Source of the DNA: Thamnaconus septentrionalis
Lineage: Eukaryota > Chordata > Actinopteri > Tetraodontiformes > Monacanthidae
NCBI GenBank assembly: GCA_009823395.1
Contig: CM020520.1
Span: forward strand, 1,673,001 to 1,737,000
Length of the DNA stretch: 64,000 bases
Direction: 5' to 3'
Under the pieces are notes generated by a model, which was not told the DNA's origin, did no database searches, and saw nothing but the letters and a program-made list of their open reading frames with translations. Positions 23,750-35,923 of the stretch are shown one piece after another. How positions within the stretch are numbered: the first letter of the stretch is position 1; every line of letters starts with the position of its first letter. Position numbers and translations under genes: made by a program.

Positions 23750-26065
23750 GCATGGTAACATTAGACTATGATATATTCTAATATTATATATTATAAAAAC
23801 GATCCTGTACTTTTGTACTGTTTTTATCACTGTTATTTATCATTACTTTTATTGTTACTCTTATTGTATATTATTACATACTGTTTCATATTTTGCTTTT
23901 CATTGTTTCCACCTTATTATATTATATTATTGTATAATATTATTTTGTATATTTTTTGAACTCTTCCAGTCCCCTTATCTGTAGTTTTGACTTTTTTTTA
24001 AATCTTTTTTTTTCACTTTGTCACTTTTTTTAGACCTTATAGTTAACTTATCACTTTTTAAAAATCTTTTTATGATTTCCTTAATATCTCATATTGCACA
24101 GTCACATTAGCTCCTCCCACATTAACCTTTCGCTGTAATGTGAAAAACGGGCTGAGGGGTAATCTGTGTTGACTGGGCCCACCTTCCACCTTGAGGATGA
24201 CCCTGGCGTTGTGACGGCCCTCAGAGGTGGTCACCTGACACCTGTAGGTGCCCCGGTCCTTGAGGCCGGTGTCCCGCAGCACCAGGGTGGCGTTGCCGTG
24301 GGTCACCAGCTGGGGGAGGACGGAGCCTCGGCCAGCCAACTGACCCTGCTGGTCCTTGTCTTCGTGCTCGTCGTCGTCTTCTTCTCCTTCTTCTTCTTCT
24401 TCGGTGTCTCCGCCGCCATTGTCATCGTCGTCGTCGCTCCTCTGGAACTTGAAGACGGCCACGTCCTGTCGGAACCACTGGATGGTCTCCCTGCTGGCCG
24501 GCGGGAAGCTGCAGGGGAGCAGACACTCCTCCGACACCACGCAGGTCACCGCCACGTCTGCAACAACACACAATTCTTCCATAAGATCAGCGAAGACGTG
24601 CAGTGAGACGACAACAGCAGCTGCGTTTCCATGACCCCTAGATTTGCGCAAAACCTAAATATGGCAACGATGCTTTATGCAATGCATGGAAACGCAGCTA
24701 GTGATGATCACGCCTGTGAAAAGAGGGAAGCAGCGCCAGAGCGAGGAGGAAACGACAGAGTGAAACCTAAAATCCAGGAAGAGTCGGAGTCATTCTCAGT
24801 AACATTTTTTGCCAGCAATAAAATGTCACATTCCTGAGCAGCTGCTGGCTGTTGTGTCTCGCAGTTGATCACTCAGTCCACCTCCCACCGCTGCCAAGCA
24901 GTAACTCCACTCAGTCCTGAGTCACCGAGGGACAGTCCGTGCTTGTGCGATGTTTGTAACGCCATAGGAGCACAAAATGCAAATGAAAGGTGCAGCAGTT
25001 TGCTGGGGAAATCTCTCAGTGTGTCTGAGAGTGTTGCAACGTGAGAGGAAGAGAGTGAGATATCAAAGTGTGAGCAGGCAGAGAGGAATTCCATCCGCTG
25101 GAGGAAGGTGCAAACAGGAATGAGCTGGAAGTTCTCATCAGCTCTTTAGGTCGTGCAGCAGCAGCAGAAGCAGCAGCGCACTCTGGTGGTGGGAGTCGAT
25201 TCTCTCAAATTTCTGTGATTGTTTCTTCATCGCAGAAATAATAAAAAGCCATTAATAGATATAAAAAATGTTGCCCCTGCTGGAGCATCCACAGCAGCAG
25301 CGTGAAGCCAGAGCGTGAAGCTGAGGAGGTGCAGGTGCAGGTGAGGTGGAGGTGTTTTTCCCTCCTCTTCTGTCCTGGACTCACCGTCGACCCCTGCTGG
25401 TGTGACTGGAGGAGGACGTGACTGACGGCCTGCTGCACGCTGGGCTACTTCCCCCGAATGCCATCGATTGCAAAACGAGTGAAAGGTGACTCAGACGCTG
25501 ACTCACCTGCCAACCGTCTTCTTCTTTTCTTTGACCGCAGACGCACTTTTAAACCAGTTTTGAATCAGAGTCAAAGAGTCAGAGTCAGAGTCTCACACTG
25601 GGATCCAAGCAGGCAATACTGAAGCTTTTTCTGCTGGCTAGCGAAGGCGTCTCTCCTCTCTTCCTCTCTTTTCCTCCTGTTTGATTGACGTGGTGGTGAA
25701 GTCTCAACCCATGGTGAGGTCACAGCCACACTCTCTCTCTCTCTCTCACTGTCACTCACACACACACACACACAGACACACAGACAGACAAACTGAATTC
25801 TCCAAGGAGACTCTCACTGTTTCACTGTGGCTGGAAAAATGTTTTTCGAGCTGAGTCAAAGTTGACGTCAGGACTGGAAGACTCACAACCCGGGTTCGAC
25901 TCTTTGCTGATCCTACGGCTACATTTCTCCTCTCCTCTCCTCTCCTCTCCTCTCCACACCCGACAGCAGGACAAAGAGGTGGTTTGTGCTCCTACCTGGG
26001 GTTCTGTGCTGAGCGCTGAAGCGGATCCACAGGAGGAAGCAGAGCCAGCTGGGGACGGCCGACAT
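21078..26065 (-). CDS. hhla2: HHLA2-like B7-family immune receptor ligand (V-C-V-TM), paralog B
   Basis: Seven minus-strand exons, high to low: 26065-25996 (signal peptide), 24557-24183 (first IgV), 23698-23414 (IgC), 22722-22396 (second IgV), 21719-21612 (TM), 21371-21312 and 21175-21078 (tail). They join in frame, all introns phase 1, to 440 codons plus TGA. Ig landmarks are LPCSF and YRCQV in V1, MKCSV and YVCRV in C, and VTLPCF and YSCVF in V2. The TM helix is WWVGGLGMAVLVLGLVGVVAYL. The V-C-V-TM order and the tandem position beside paralog A support the same family. Differences from A: V1 is one exon rather than two; it carries an acidic insert of about 28 residues after FKFQRS (24364-24445); and the tail is longer, without the VPLS ending. 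No ITIM-like tyrosine motif is seen in the tail. A more distant B7/butyrophilin assignment is possible. Confidence 0.78.
22070..22245 (+). repeat. Degenerate LINE 3' tail
   Basis: The string GTAGTTTCCCAATTTGGGA, followed by TCAATAACGTACATCTGTTC, matches the usual 3' end of fish L2/CR1-type LINEs (a 'TTTCCC..GGGATCAATAAAGT' tail). No open reading frame remains. It lies in a paralog B intron, on the opposite strand. Confidence 0.5.
23705..23745. repeat. (CA)n microsatellite at the paralog B IgC acceptor
   Basis: On the minus strand this is a (GT)n run ending about 8 bases before the acceptor of the exon that starts at 23698. Confidence 0.9.
24619..24699. mobile_element. Tiny MITE with perfect 15-bp terminal inverted repeats
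   Basis: An 81-base element bounded by AGCTGCGTTTCCATG at 24619-24633 and its exact reverse complement at 24685-24699. Interior text TTTGCGCAAAACCTAAATATGG matches in type the longer copies at 55131-55460 and 56569-56760. Probably an internally deleted non-autonomous DNA transposon. No clear target-site duplication. Confidence 0.6.
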
Positions 26066-27885
26066 GATGGTTCTCCTTCAGCGGTGTCTCACACACACAG
26101 CACACACACACACACAGCACACTTCAGTCCATTCTCCGTCCACGGGGGCCGGCCGTCCGAGGGGATCCACTCACTTCCTGCCTCTGGTCTCCCTGGAGTC
26201 GAGAAGAGGCATAATTAGAGGCATGGTGCCCAAAAGTAATGGGACATGACAGGACGTGTGAGCGGGATTCAGGTTTGATCCCTGGAGGAGCAGCAGCTGC
26301 TGATCAGAGCAGAGTGACGAGATCTGCAGCTCTCTTTCATGCAGCACCGGGGGAGACGGGGGAGTTCCCTCCCTCTCTCCCTGCCTCCCTTCTTCCTCTT
26401 CCTCCTCCTCTCCAGCTTAACCCTTCACATTGAGTCCTCCCTCCTTCCTTTTGTCTCCTGCTGCAGCATCACTTTTATCTTTATCTCCAGATAAAAAGTG
26501 ATGCTTTCTCCCCCTCCACCACATACTCCTCCTCCTCCCCTCATCCCTCCCACCTCTTCCTCTCGTCCTTTCCTCCCCCTCCACCTGCTCCCCTCCTCCT
26601 CCACCTCAGGGGTCCAAGCAAACACAGGTGAGGTGGTTGAGCTGCTGGGAGGAAATGAAAGGTGGTCCCTGCTGGAGACCAGAGCAGCGGAAACGCAAAG
26701 CAGTCAGACTGAAGGGAAAGTTGCTCGTTTGATGTTGCAGAAGGAGGAAAATCTTCAGCTTTGATTCATTTATTAAAAAAACCAACCAACCGTCCGTCTC
26801 CTCTCACCTAACGCAGTGGGAGTGGCTGGCTGGTGTTAGACCAACACTCTCCTTTGTCTTTGAAGGTGTCACAAGAGCAGCAACATCTTTTTTTTCTGTT
26901 TCTGTTTTTTGTTCTGCTGGCGCTGCAGCGACTCGAGTCCCTGGCAAATAAAACCATGTGCTCGGCGGCCAAGACTTTATTTATTCAGTGGACGTGTTTG
27001 CTAGGCAGTCACCATTTCCTGGTTGTCAAAGTTTAATAAGACGTTGGCTGGAGAGCTGCACGTGCACGGTGCACAGCCTGAACTTTACCACACACACACA
27101 CACAGGTAACAGGCAGTAACAGGCACTCCTTCAACTCTGCCTTTTGATTTTGAGTCGTTATCGCTCTCAAAGTGACTCTCACCCTGGCAGTAAACCCTTG
27201 GTGTGCACAACACAGGTTACGCATCAACAATGCAAAATAATCTAATTTGGCGATGTGAACTTTTTACCCCTACTGATGCATCGGCAGTTTACCAAACAAT
27301 GCACCCCTAATATAGTTCCTGGCTGCTGCACAAGAGGAAAAAAAAGCTCTTTGAGTCAGAAACTCCAGCGGGTGACGTGTTGGTTTCACTAAGCAACGAC
27401 TCCATCAATCACTGCCGCGGTTTACGGAATATGCTCCGTCGCTGAGGTTAACGGGCGTTGACCTCAGTTGACCCCTGATCAGAGCCACTCTTCCATCACC
27501 GCTCCCATCATTTTTTAAAATGCCAAACTCCCATTTCAATGACCTCCTGTCCTCCCATCTGTCAGTCAGTAGTAGTGTATATCTATTGTCATATGCACAG
27601 TAAAGAAACATGTCTCCCTGTACAATGACATTCTTACTTTGCTGTCCACTCAGAGTACCAGCAATTAGTAAACAAAGAAATAGTATTAAAAGTAGTATAA
27701 AAACACAAAATAGTAAATATTAAGAAAGTAACTACATCAGTGCAAAAGTAAATAGTAAACTGTACGTTCGTGCAAAAGAGATTTGGAGGGGGTACTGTAA
27801 ACAATAAATGACATTAAAATGTTTAAAGTGACTTTGGCTGTTAATTACAGTGACTATTAAAGATTCTGATGGCAGTGGGGTAGAA

Positions 27886-27916
<31 letters not shown>

Positions 27917-28990
27917 GTTCCTCTATAAGGCATCCTTGACTTTTTTCCTTGTTTTTATAACAGTGAATCTAGCACATGACTAATTCTTCCTCATAGCAGG
28001 ATCATGAGCAAGAGAAGTCATTAGACCCCCTGCAGTTCCAGCCCGCCTCTGATAAGTAGCAGCAAGTCAAGCTCATATTGTTCCCCAGAGGGGCAGCTAC
28101 AAACCAGGACCATGTGTCCCGGACGTGCCGGGAATTGTGGGAAAAGCCCCAGGAAGCACTCACGGTGAGTCGGCTGCAGCTCCTCTCCGGGATGTCGTCC
28201 ACGAGCCGGGCGGGTGCCTGCGGAGACTGAAGCCTCAGCTCGACTGGATCAACAGGTTATTTAGAGAATAGGCAGCTCACACACACACACACACACACAC
28301 ATGCTCTTCAGGGAGCTGGCCTCACACTCACTCACACACCCTCTGGATGGGCGGGGTTTAGTCGTGATTGGTAAAGTCACACATTGGGGGGTGGGGTGTG
28401 CGTGTGTGTGTGTGTGGGGGGGGGGCTTTCGTGGGAGTCACAGCTGTCAAATGTCAGCTGGGTTTGTTTTCAAAGAGCAGAGATGGCTGAGCTGTGAACA
28501 CACACACACACACACACACTGAATTACAGCAAAGCTTTTCCTCTGCTTCAATTCTTTATATAGCGATATCAAAAAAGTGTTGCTCACATGTGAGCGATGG
28601 TCCATAGTCAGGTGTCTATATTATATGGTGTTACCAGTTTGACCTTCTGCCGGGGTCAAAGGGGACCATGTGGTGGAAGAGCGTGGTGGTGGGTGAAGAG
28701 GCACGCCACCGTCTCACCTCCCTGAGGCCCTGATAAGATTAAACTTTACTGTTGTGCACCAGAAGGAAGGAGAGCGAGAGGACCCGCTTTGATTTGTGCT
28801 GCACCTTTGAGAACTTCAAGGAGGAGAACGTATAAGAGTGAAGGTGGAGGGGAATGAATAGGAAGTGATGAAGAGGAGTGTGCAGTGTGGCAACAGGTGA
28901 GTCTCTGTGTTAAGTTCATTTTTTGATTCATTCGCTGCGGTTTGTTTCGGTGATTTTGTTTTTGGTTAGTTTGGTTGGTTTTGTTGATTT

Positions 28991-29474
28991 TGGTTGGTTG
29001 GTTCAGTTTGGTAGGTTCAGTTTGGTAGGTTCAGTTTAGTTGGTTTAGTTTGGTAGTTTCAGTGTGGTTGGTTCAGTTTGGTTGGTTCAGTTTGGTAGGT
29101 TCAGTTTGGTTGGTTCAGTTTGGTAGGTTCAGTTTGGTAGGTTCAGTTTAGTTGGTTTAGTTTGGTAGTTTCAGCTTGGTTGGTTCAGTTTGGTAGGTTC
29201 AGTTTGGTTGGTTCAGTTTGGTTGGTTCAGTTTGGTTGGTTCAGTTTGGTAGGTTCAGTTTGGTAGGTTCAGCTTGGTTGGTTCAGTTTGGTAGGTTCAG
29301 CTTGGTTGGTTCAGTTTGGTAGGTTCAGCTTGGTTGGTTCAGTTTGGTTGGTTCAGTTTGGTTGGTTCAGTTTGGTTGGTTCAGTTTGGTTGGTTCAGCT
29401 TGGTTGGTTCAGTTTGGTAGGTTCAGCTTGGTTGGTTCAGTTTGGTAGGTTCAGCTTGGTTGGTTCAGTTTAGA
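28991..29474. repeat. 14-bp minisatellite
   Basis: About 34 tandem copies of a 14-base unit near GGTTCAGTTTGGTT, with alternating variants ending GGTA and with AGCT for AGTT. The variants come in short ordered blocks. Because 14 is not a multiple of 3, all three frames of one strand read a 14-residue periodic peptide; this is not a gene. Confidence 0.92.
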
Positions 29475-29611
29475 TTAGTGATGTGGTTCCTCCCAGCTCT
29501 CAGCAAACCCTGGTCCAATATTGACGACCTTTTGCTTTATTAAGCCGCTTCCAAACCTGTGATTCATTTTCTATTACAAAAGCCTTTCTCTCTATCTCTT
29601 TCTCACTCCCT

Positions 29612-29650
<39 letters not shown>

Positions 29651-29750
29651 AGCGTACACACAGGTGTGCACGAGCCCCAATCACTCCAGGTGCCTGGTTT
29701 TTCATTGTCCAACTGAGAAAATCCTGATTACTGACGGTGTGTGTCTGCGC

Positions 29751-29752
<2 letters not shown>

Positions 29753-29817
<65 letters not shown>
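29753..29817. repeat. (GT)n microsatellite
   Basis: A GT run of about 60 bases upstream of gabrr3. Confidence 0.9.
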
Positions 29818-29819
<2 letters not shown>

Positions 29820-30180
29820 AGCGAGTGTTTGTAGGTTAGTGAAAGATTGCTGTGGCTGTAGATAAGAGGATTAGGGTGGAATTAGTGTCATTCCTCTATC
29901 GCCACGAGGAATAGATTCATATCGATTTTAATCAGAGATAGAAAGATGTGCAGCAGCGGATGAAGCAGACGGAAGCAGGCTGCTGGCGGCGGCGGCAGCG
30001 GCAGGCGTGGAGACGTGAGCGAGCGGCGGACGGCGGGCCAGCTGGGTGGAGACCCGGCCGGGATGCTGAGCTGGAGCGGCTGCAGACACTGGGGGCCACT
30101 CTGGGACCTGGAGTAGCTCTGGCCAGGGCAGCAGCGGGGGTGGTGATGGTGGGATGCTGACTCTGAGTCTCATGTGAACC

Positions 30181-32029
30181 ATGAAGCTGCAACTGTTGAC
30201 CTGTTTGGCTCTGGCGGCGGCCGCCCTGGTCGGGACGGCGAGTGGCGGTGGCGGCCGCGGCTCTGGACGCAGGAAGCACAAGGAGGTTTTCCTGGGAGAG
30301 AACAGCAAGTTCAAGTTCGGAGGGTGAGGAAAGCTCTTCTTCTTCTTCTTCTTCTGCTTCTTCTTCTTCTTCTTCTGCAAGTGTTGTCACTGCCAGCTGC
30401 AAACAGAGGGTTAAAGTTTTTTTTTTTTAAAAACAGAATTTTGTCCCACATCTACTGACCACCGGAGCCCGCTAGCACTACTCTTACATGCACGACTGTG
30501 TTCAGGTCAGCTGCCTTTCCTCAGTTAAAAGTGTGTTTTATTTTTTCAACTGTTTCGGGCCACAAACAAAACTTCCTGCAGGACCTTTGTTCACTTTTCC
30601 TGTAAAAGCAAATCTGCTCAAAAACACAACACCGTTGTGGGCGCCGCCCTCTATTTTCACCTGCACTTGCATGACGTGTTTGTGTGTGTTTGCTCGGTCG
30701 CAGTGAGAAAGCAATATAACCTTCATCCTGTGAGTAATGTCAGAGCCCCGCCCTCCCCATCCAGCTGACTGACAGGTGATCTGAGGTGCTGGGATGAGAG
30801 AATAGAGCAGAAACACCTGCAGAAATCAGGCCTCCGACAGCAAGGAAGGATGGATGAGAATTGAAATTTTTATAGATCAACTTTGCTAGGTTTGCAAAGT
30901 TGTTGTTCCAACAAGGGAAACTTGTAACAGGGGTCACAGAGTTATCTAGCCATCCATCCAGCTCGACAGTCACCTAGTCACACTCATCCTCCAAAAGAAA
31001 TGTTGAAAAAGAGACCTGAGTGCGAGAACCTCGGGCAGCGCTCCAGACTGCCACTGAGAGGATGAGAAGAAAAAGCCAGAGGCTAAAAAGGCAGAAGAGC
31101 AGGCTGAGGCAAATCCAAATACCTGCCGGAGGCGTGAGGCGAGGGCCAGGAGCCAAGAGGAAGAGCAGGAGGAGGAGGAGGAGGAGGAGCAGTGCTGAAG
31201 GTCTACAATTAAAGCTCCCACATTAAAACTGCTCCCACACACCCTGAAAGCAGCAAAGTTAGCCCTCTGTTTGCAGCCTGCTGCTCAAAGATGAGGCGGT
31301 CAAAGAGGGGAGTAACAACCTGATTGGTGCCCTCTGTGTGTGTGTGTGTCCCGCTCTGCTTGTGTCAAGCTTTGTGACTTTCAAAGAGGCTTTTTAATCC
31401 ATCAGGATTTTATCTTGTTTATGTTCCCCCTGCCTGCCTCTGTGCGTTCACCTGCACACTGCAACACACAGTGCGTGTGTGCACGCGCGTGTGTTTATCG
31501 TTCACACACACACGCACACACACTGGAGGCTGCGTGCTTTATGGCTGACGGGTGCTGTAATCTGGCAGTAATGACGCCCTTCGCCCTCCTCTGGATGGTT
31601 TATTGAGCTGCAAAACATGTTAACTGAGGGGGCGGAGCCAAATATATAAATAAATAGAGTGAATACACAGATCAGGTTTCTTCTCTCTTCTCTACTTCTT
31701 CTTCTTCTTCTTTTTCTGTTGGTGAAAACACAGCATCAACGGCACAATCAAAGCTTGAAGGTGCCCTGCCGATAAAACCAAAAAGCTCTTATCAGCAGGG
31801 CCACTTGCTGCAGCTTCCAGGACGTCACATGGCAGCCAAACATTAGTTATTATGTAACCGACACCGGAAGAGGCTCCTTAATCTGCCAGTCATTATTAAT
31901 AGTCCTTCTGTGCTGAGACACAACCAAAACACCTTGTTGTTGTTGATCTCAGGGGGTGAAGCGGTGCAGGTGACCTCACTGGCCCAGGTTCAGGTAGTGT
32001 CGATCTGATCAATCAATCGCTGGATCAAT

Positions 32030-32064
<35 letters not shown>

Positions 32065-32338
32065 TGCAGACGTATTGACTACAAGCTGAAGCGGCAGGAC
32101 AGCACCAAGACGCTGCTGATAAAAAGTGAACAGCTGCTGAGGATCGAGGAGCACGACTTTGCAATGAGACCAGGCTTTGGAGGTAAACGCACACAGGCAC
32201 ACGCACAGACACGCACACACAGGCACACAATCCCACATGCGTGTGCTGCACATTATCATTGCAAAAACAGATGAGGGGACAGTGAATTATATTCATTTTG
32301 GGCACACAGAGTCCTGACAAATACATTAATGCTGCCTT

Positions 32339-32407
<69 letters not shown>

Positions 32408-32636
32408 CCATGGTGTAATCTGGGTCAGCGTTGGCAAATGGGGATTGACGCGTCAATTGTCTGGATGACCCAGTGCCCATCGCTGCAGCAAACCTCCAGC
32501 AGTGTGTCTGTGTGAGTGTGTGGACTAAAATCCCTAGGATGCACAAAGTCAATGAAGCGCACCTTTGTGCATCAACAGCAGCTGTCAAACTGACGAGATC
32601 TCCAGGTGTCGCCTGGTTGTCCAGGAAAGAGTTGCA

Positions 32637-32680
<44 letters not shown>

Positions 32681-33999
32681 GTCGGGGGGGATTCGTGCTT
32701 ATTAATCTGGATTATGTTCCATGTCTGGGGCAGATGGAGGGTCGGACAGACGTACTGATGACTGACGTAAAGATTTAACATGAATGACGTCCACGCCGTC
32801 CACGCACATAAGAAGTGCTTCTGGAAGGAGAGGAAATGCTTTTCCTTCTCCTCCCCAGTCAGGTGGGAGTCGTCACTATTTACTGGCTCCACTTTGATAA
32901 CCAGACAGGGCTGAGTGGCTGCCTGGTCACGGCGGTCACACTGCCACTCTAGTGGTTTCAGAGAGGGAAACTGGTATAAACAGGATTCAGCCCGGTCCCC
33001 ATGGACATCCATCCTGAGCAGAGAGCAAAGCACGGTCGTCAGCCAGTGTAAACCAACTCTTGAGGTTTGTCAGCAAAAGACAATGTTGTCATTTCCCTGG
33101 AGGACACGCTCACCTCCTCCTCTCCTTCCTTCCCTCCATCGACATCAAGAAAAATCTTCCTTTCATCCTTTTCTCCAACTTTCACCTTCGCCCTGCCCTC
33201 TGTGTGGCCCTGCTCAGACAGATGGAGGCAGGAAACGCTGCTGCCACCGCCACGCGTCCGCAGCCCTGTGTTGTGGGGATTAAAGGATCCTGAAAAACCA
33301 GCAGCAATGTTTGTGACTGAAGCAAAGCAAGACCGAGTCTTTCAGAGTCTAGACCAGATCCTGAGTCGAGATCAGATCTAGAATCTGAACCAGATCCTGA
33401 GCTGAGCTTCAGTGTTGCTCAGAGTGTTTTGGCTCTTCTTCTTCTGACAACTTGTTTCCACCAGTCTCTGGACTCCCCCACTCTAATAACCACCACCACG
33501 GCTGTGGTCGTCTGCTCTGCCCTGAGATAAGTGTCACCACCTGGAGATGCTTACCAACTTTCTCCACCAAACCAACTGTTCCCTCCCAGCTCTCCGTCTG
33601 GGAAGTTAAACGGCAGCTTCTGTAAAAAGAAAGAAAGAAACAGAATAAATAAATAAACCATGGTTTTGAAGCTCCAGTGTGTTTAGCCCAGATAATTTGA
33701 CAAAGATGTGTGTGTTTCCCGGACGGCACTAATGAGTGGGGAAGCCCACGTCTGCAGCCCAGTCGGCTCCTGTGCTGCAGCATCTGTGTTTCGTGTTTCT
33801 TCCCATACCCACCAAACTGTTCTTTCAAAAACGGGCCTTTGAGATGCATTTAGTGCGTGTTAATGTAAGGCGGTGAAGAGAGGAGAGAGAGAGTGACTGA
33901 GATTCTGCTGCAAGGTTGTTGCTTTTTTGTTGTTGCTGTCGGGGTAACGCTAAATGTTGAGTATGCAGGGGGGAGACGGCGGCCGCAGCCAGGCTGTGG

Positions 34000-34048
<49 letters not shown>

Positions 34049-35356
34049 GCCAGACAACCAAGGTGACATGAAAGTATTTGCAGTATTTGTTTTGCTCATC
34101 GTGCCTTCAAGAGATTCATCCAGTTTAGGCTCTCGACCCCTGAAGGCAGTGTGACGTGATGAGCTGTGAGGAGGAGGAAGAGTTGTGGCTGTCAGAGGTG
34201 ACAGTGGTGGTGACCGCAGGGCAACATTCCCTTCATCACTCACCTGCCTCTCCTCACAGTAGCACAGCTCCTCAGGTCTGGAACAGGAGCAGCAGCTCCT
34301 CAGTCTGACCTTTAAAAAAAGAAAACACAGCGTCGGCTAAACACTGAAAGGGTTTCTGCGTCTGTGCTCAGCAATCTGGTGCCTTGGCTGCAGCGGCGCT
34401 GCGCTGGTGTCTGGCTGTGATAATAAACAGTGATTGTTTTGAGGGCGTCAGTTGACTTGAATATAAGCAGGTTTGAGTCACTTTGCACTATGTATCTCCA
34501 TAGTCGTGGCTAATTTTGGTTTTCCTGGCACGAAAATAAAAATGCTGAAGAAAATTTTTTTTTTTCCTCTTTTTGTGTCTTGGCTGTTTTCTAATAATAA
34601 TATCTCTGAGTCTTTCACTGGATGTGCTCAGAGCCTCAGGTGAATCAGAGGAGCCGCGATTCACTCACACTGTTGATCTGTTTCAGGTGCAGCCATCCCA
34701 GTGGGCATCGATGTGCAGGTGGAGAGCATTGACAGCATCTCAGAGGTCAACATGGTGAGTGACCTTCCAGGCATCTTCAGTGTGACCGGCCAATCACAGA
34801 GCAGACAGATTTGTGTGATTGCAAAAAGTTCCAATTAAATGAAATTAAAATCAAAAGTTACATTTACAAAGCGTCTTTGACCATCTCATCGTCCACCCAG
34901 TGATGTCACAGAGGGCATCTCTGGGTCACCTCATCCTCTGTGTGACCCCCCCCACCAATCCCTCTCCCCCTCCTTTCAACCCACCCGACCACCGTCTCAC
35001 AAGTTTCCTGTGGCTGAGAGAGACAAAGTGCACCATGGAGGAGAAGGTGGAGGAGGAGGAGGAGGAGGCGTTTCTCTTTAGTGGCAGGACGGGACGAGTT
35101 TCCTCCTCATCGCCGTCATCCATCCGTCACTGCCTCTGCTGCCTTTTCATCCCCAAACAAAAAAAACCAGAAGAAACCTCCTTCAGCTGCAGCCTCTTCA
35201 CGCTGTGCCTCCAATTTTGCGTCTCTCTTCTTAAAATAATGTTGCATATTAGTTGCATATATTTGCATATTAGTTTGTGTGGCAAAAGCAAAAGCAATAA
35301 AATAAAACGAATGCGCAAAAACATGCACATCAGAAAGTGTTGACATTTGTGTGTTG

Positions 35357-35439
<83 letters not shown>

Positions 35440-35887
35440 TGTGTGCGCCCGGCATGCAGGACTTCACCATGACGCTGTACCTGCGTCACTACTGGAAGGA
35501 CGAGCGCCTGTCGTTCCCCTCGCGCAACAACCAGAGTCGCACCTTCGACTCCCGGCTGGTGAAGAAGATCTGGGTGCCCGACGTCTTCTTCGTCCACTCC
35601 AAGCGCTCCTTCATCCACGACACCACCATGGAGAACATCATGCTGCGCGTCTACCCCGACGGCAACATCCTCTACAGCGTCAGGTGGGAGGTCGCTGAGG
35701 GTCGAGGTCGCTGCTGGAGGTCAAGGTCGCTGGGGTCAAGGGCACTACTGGAGGTCAAGGTTGAGGTTGATGCTGAGCTGATGCTGCTGTGTCCCTGCAG
35801 GGTGACGGTGACAGCGCTCTGCTCCATGGACTTCAGCAGCTTCCCACTGGACACGCAGAACTGCTCGCTGGAGCTGGAGAGCTGTGA

Positions 35888-35923
<36 letters not shown>

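Larger units (their letters stand above)
26066..30180. other. Intergenic region between HHLA2-like B and gabrr3 (divergent)
   Basis: It contains the upstream regions of both divergent genes. About 27560-27890 is AT-rich text that looks like an old retroelement remnant, ending in a (TGTC)n run at 27886-27914. The 14-bp minisatellite is at 28991-29474, (CA)n at 29620-29650 and (GT)n at 29753-29817. CpG density rises from about 29940 towards the gabrr3 start. No exon supported. Confidence 0.45.

Noticed and set aside
27560..27890. AT-rich segment resembling a retroelement 3' end
   Set aside because: I could not match it confidently to a named family or find a target duplication, so it is only mentioned in the intergenic entry.
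29288..29473. Periodic peptide open frame (LVGSVWLVQFG-type)
   Set aside because: It is the 14-bp minisatellite read in frame; period 14 codons follows from 14 not being divisible by 3.
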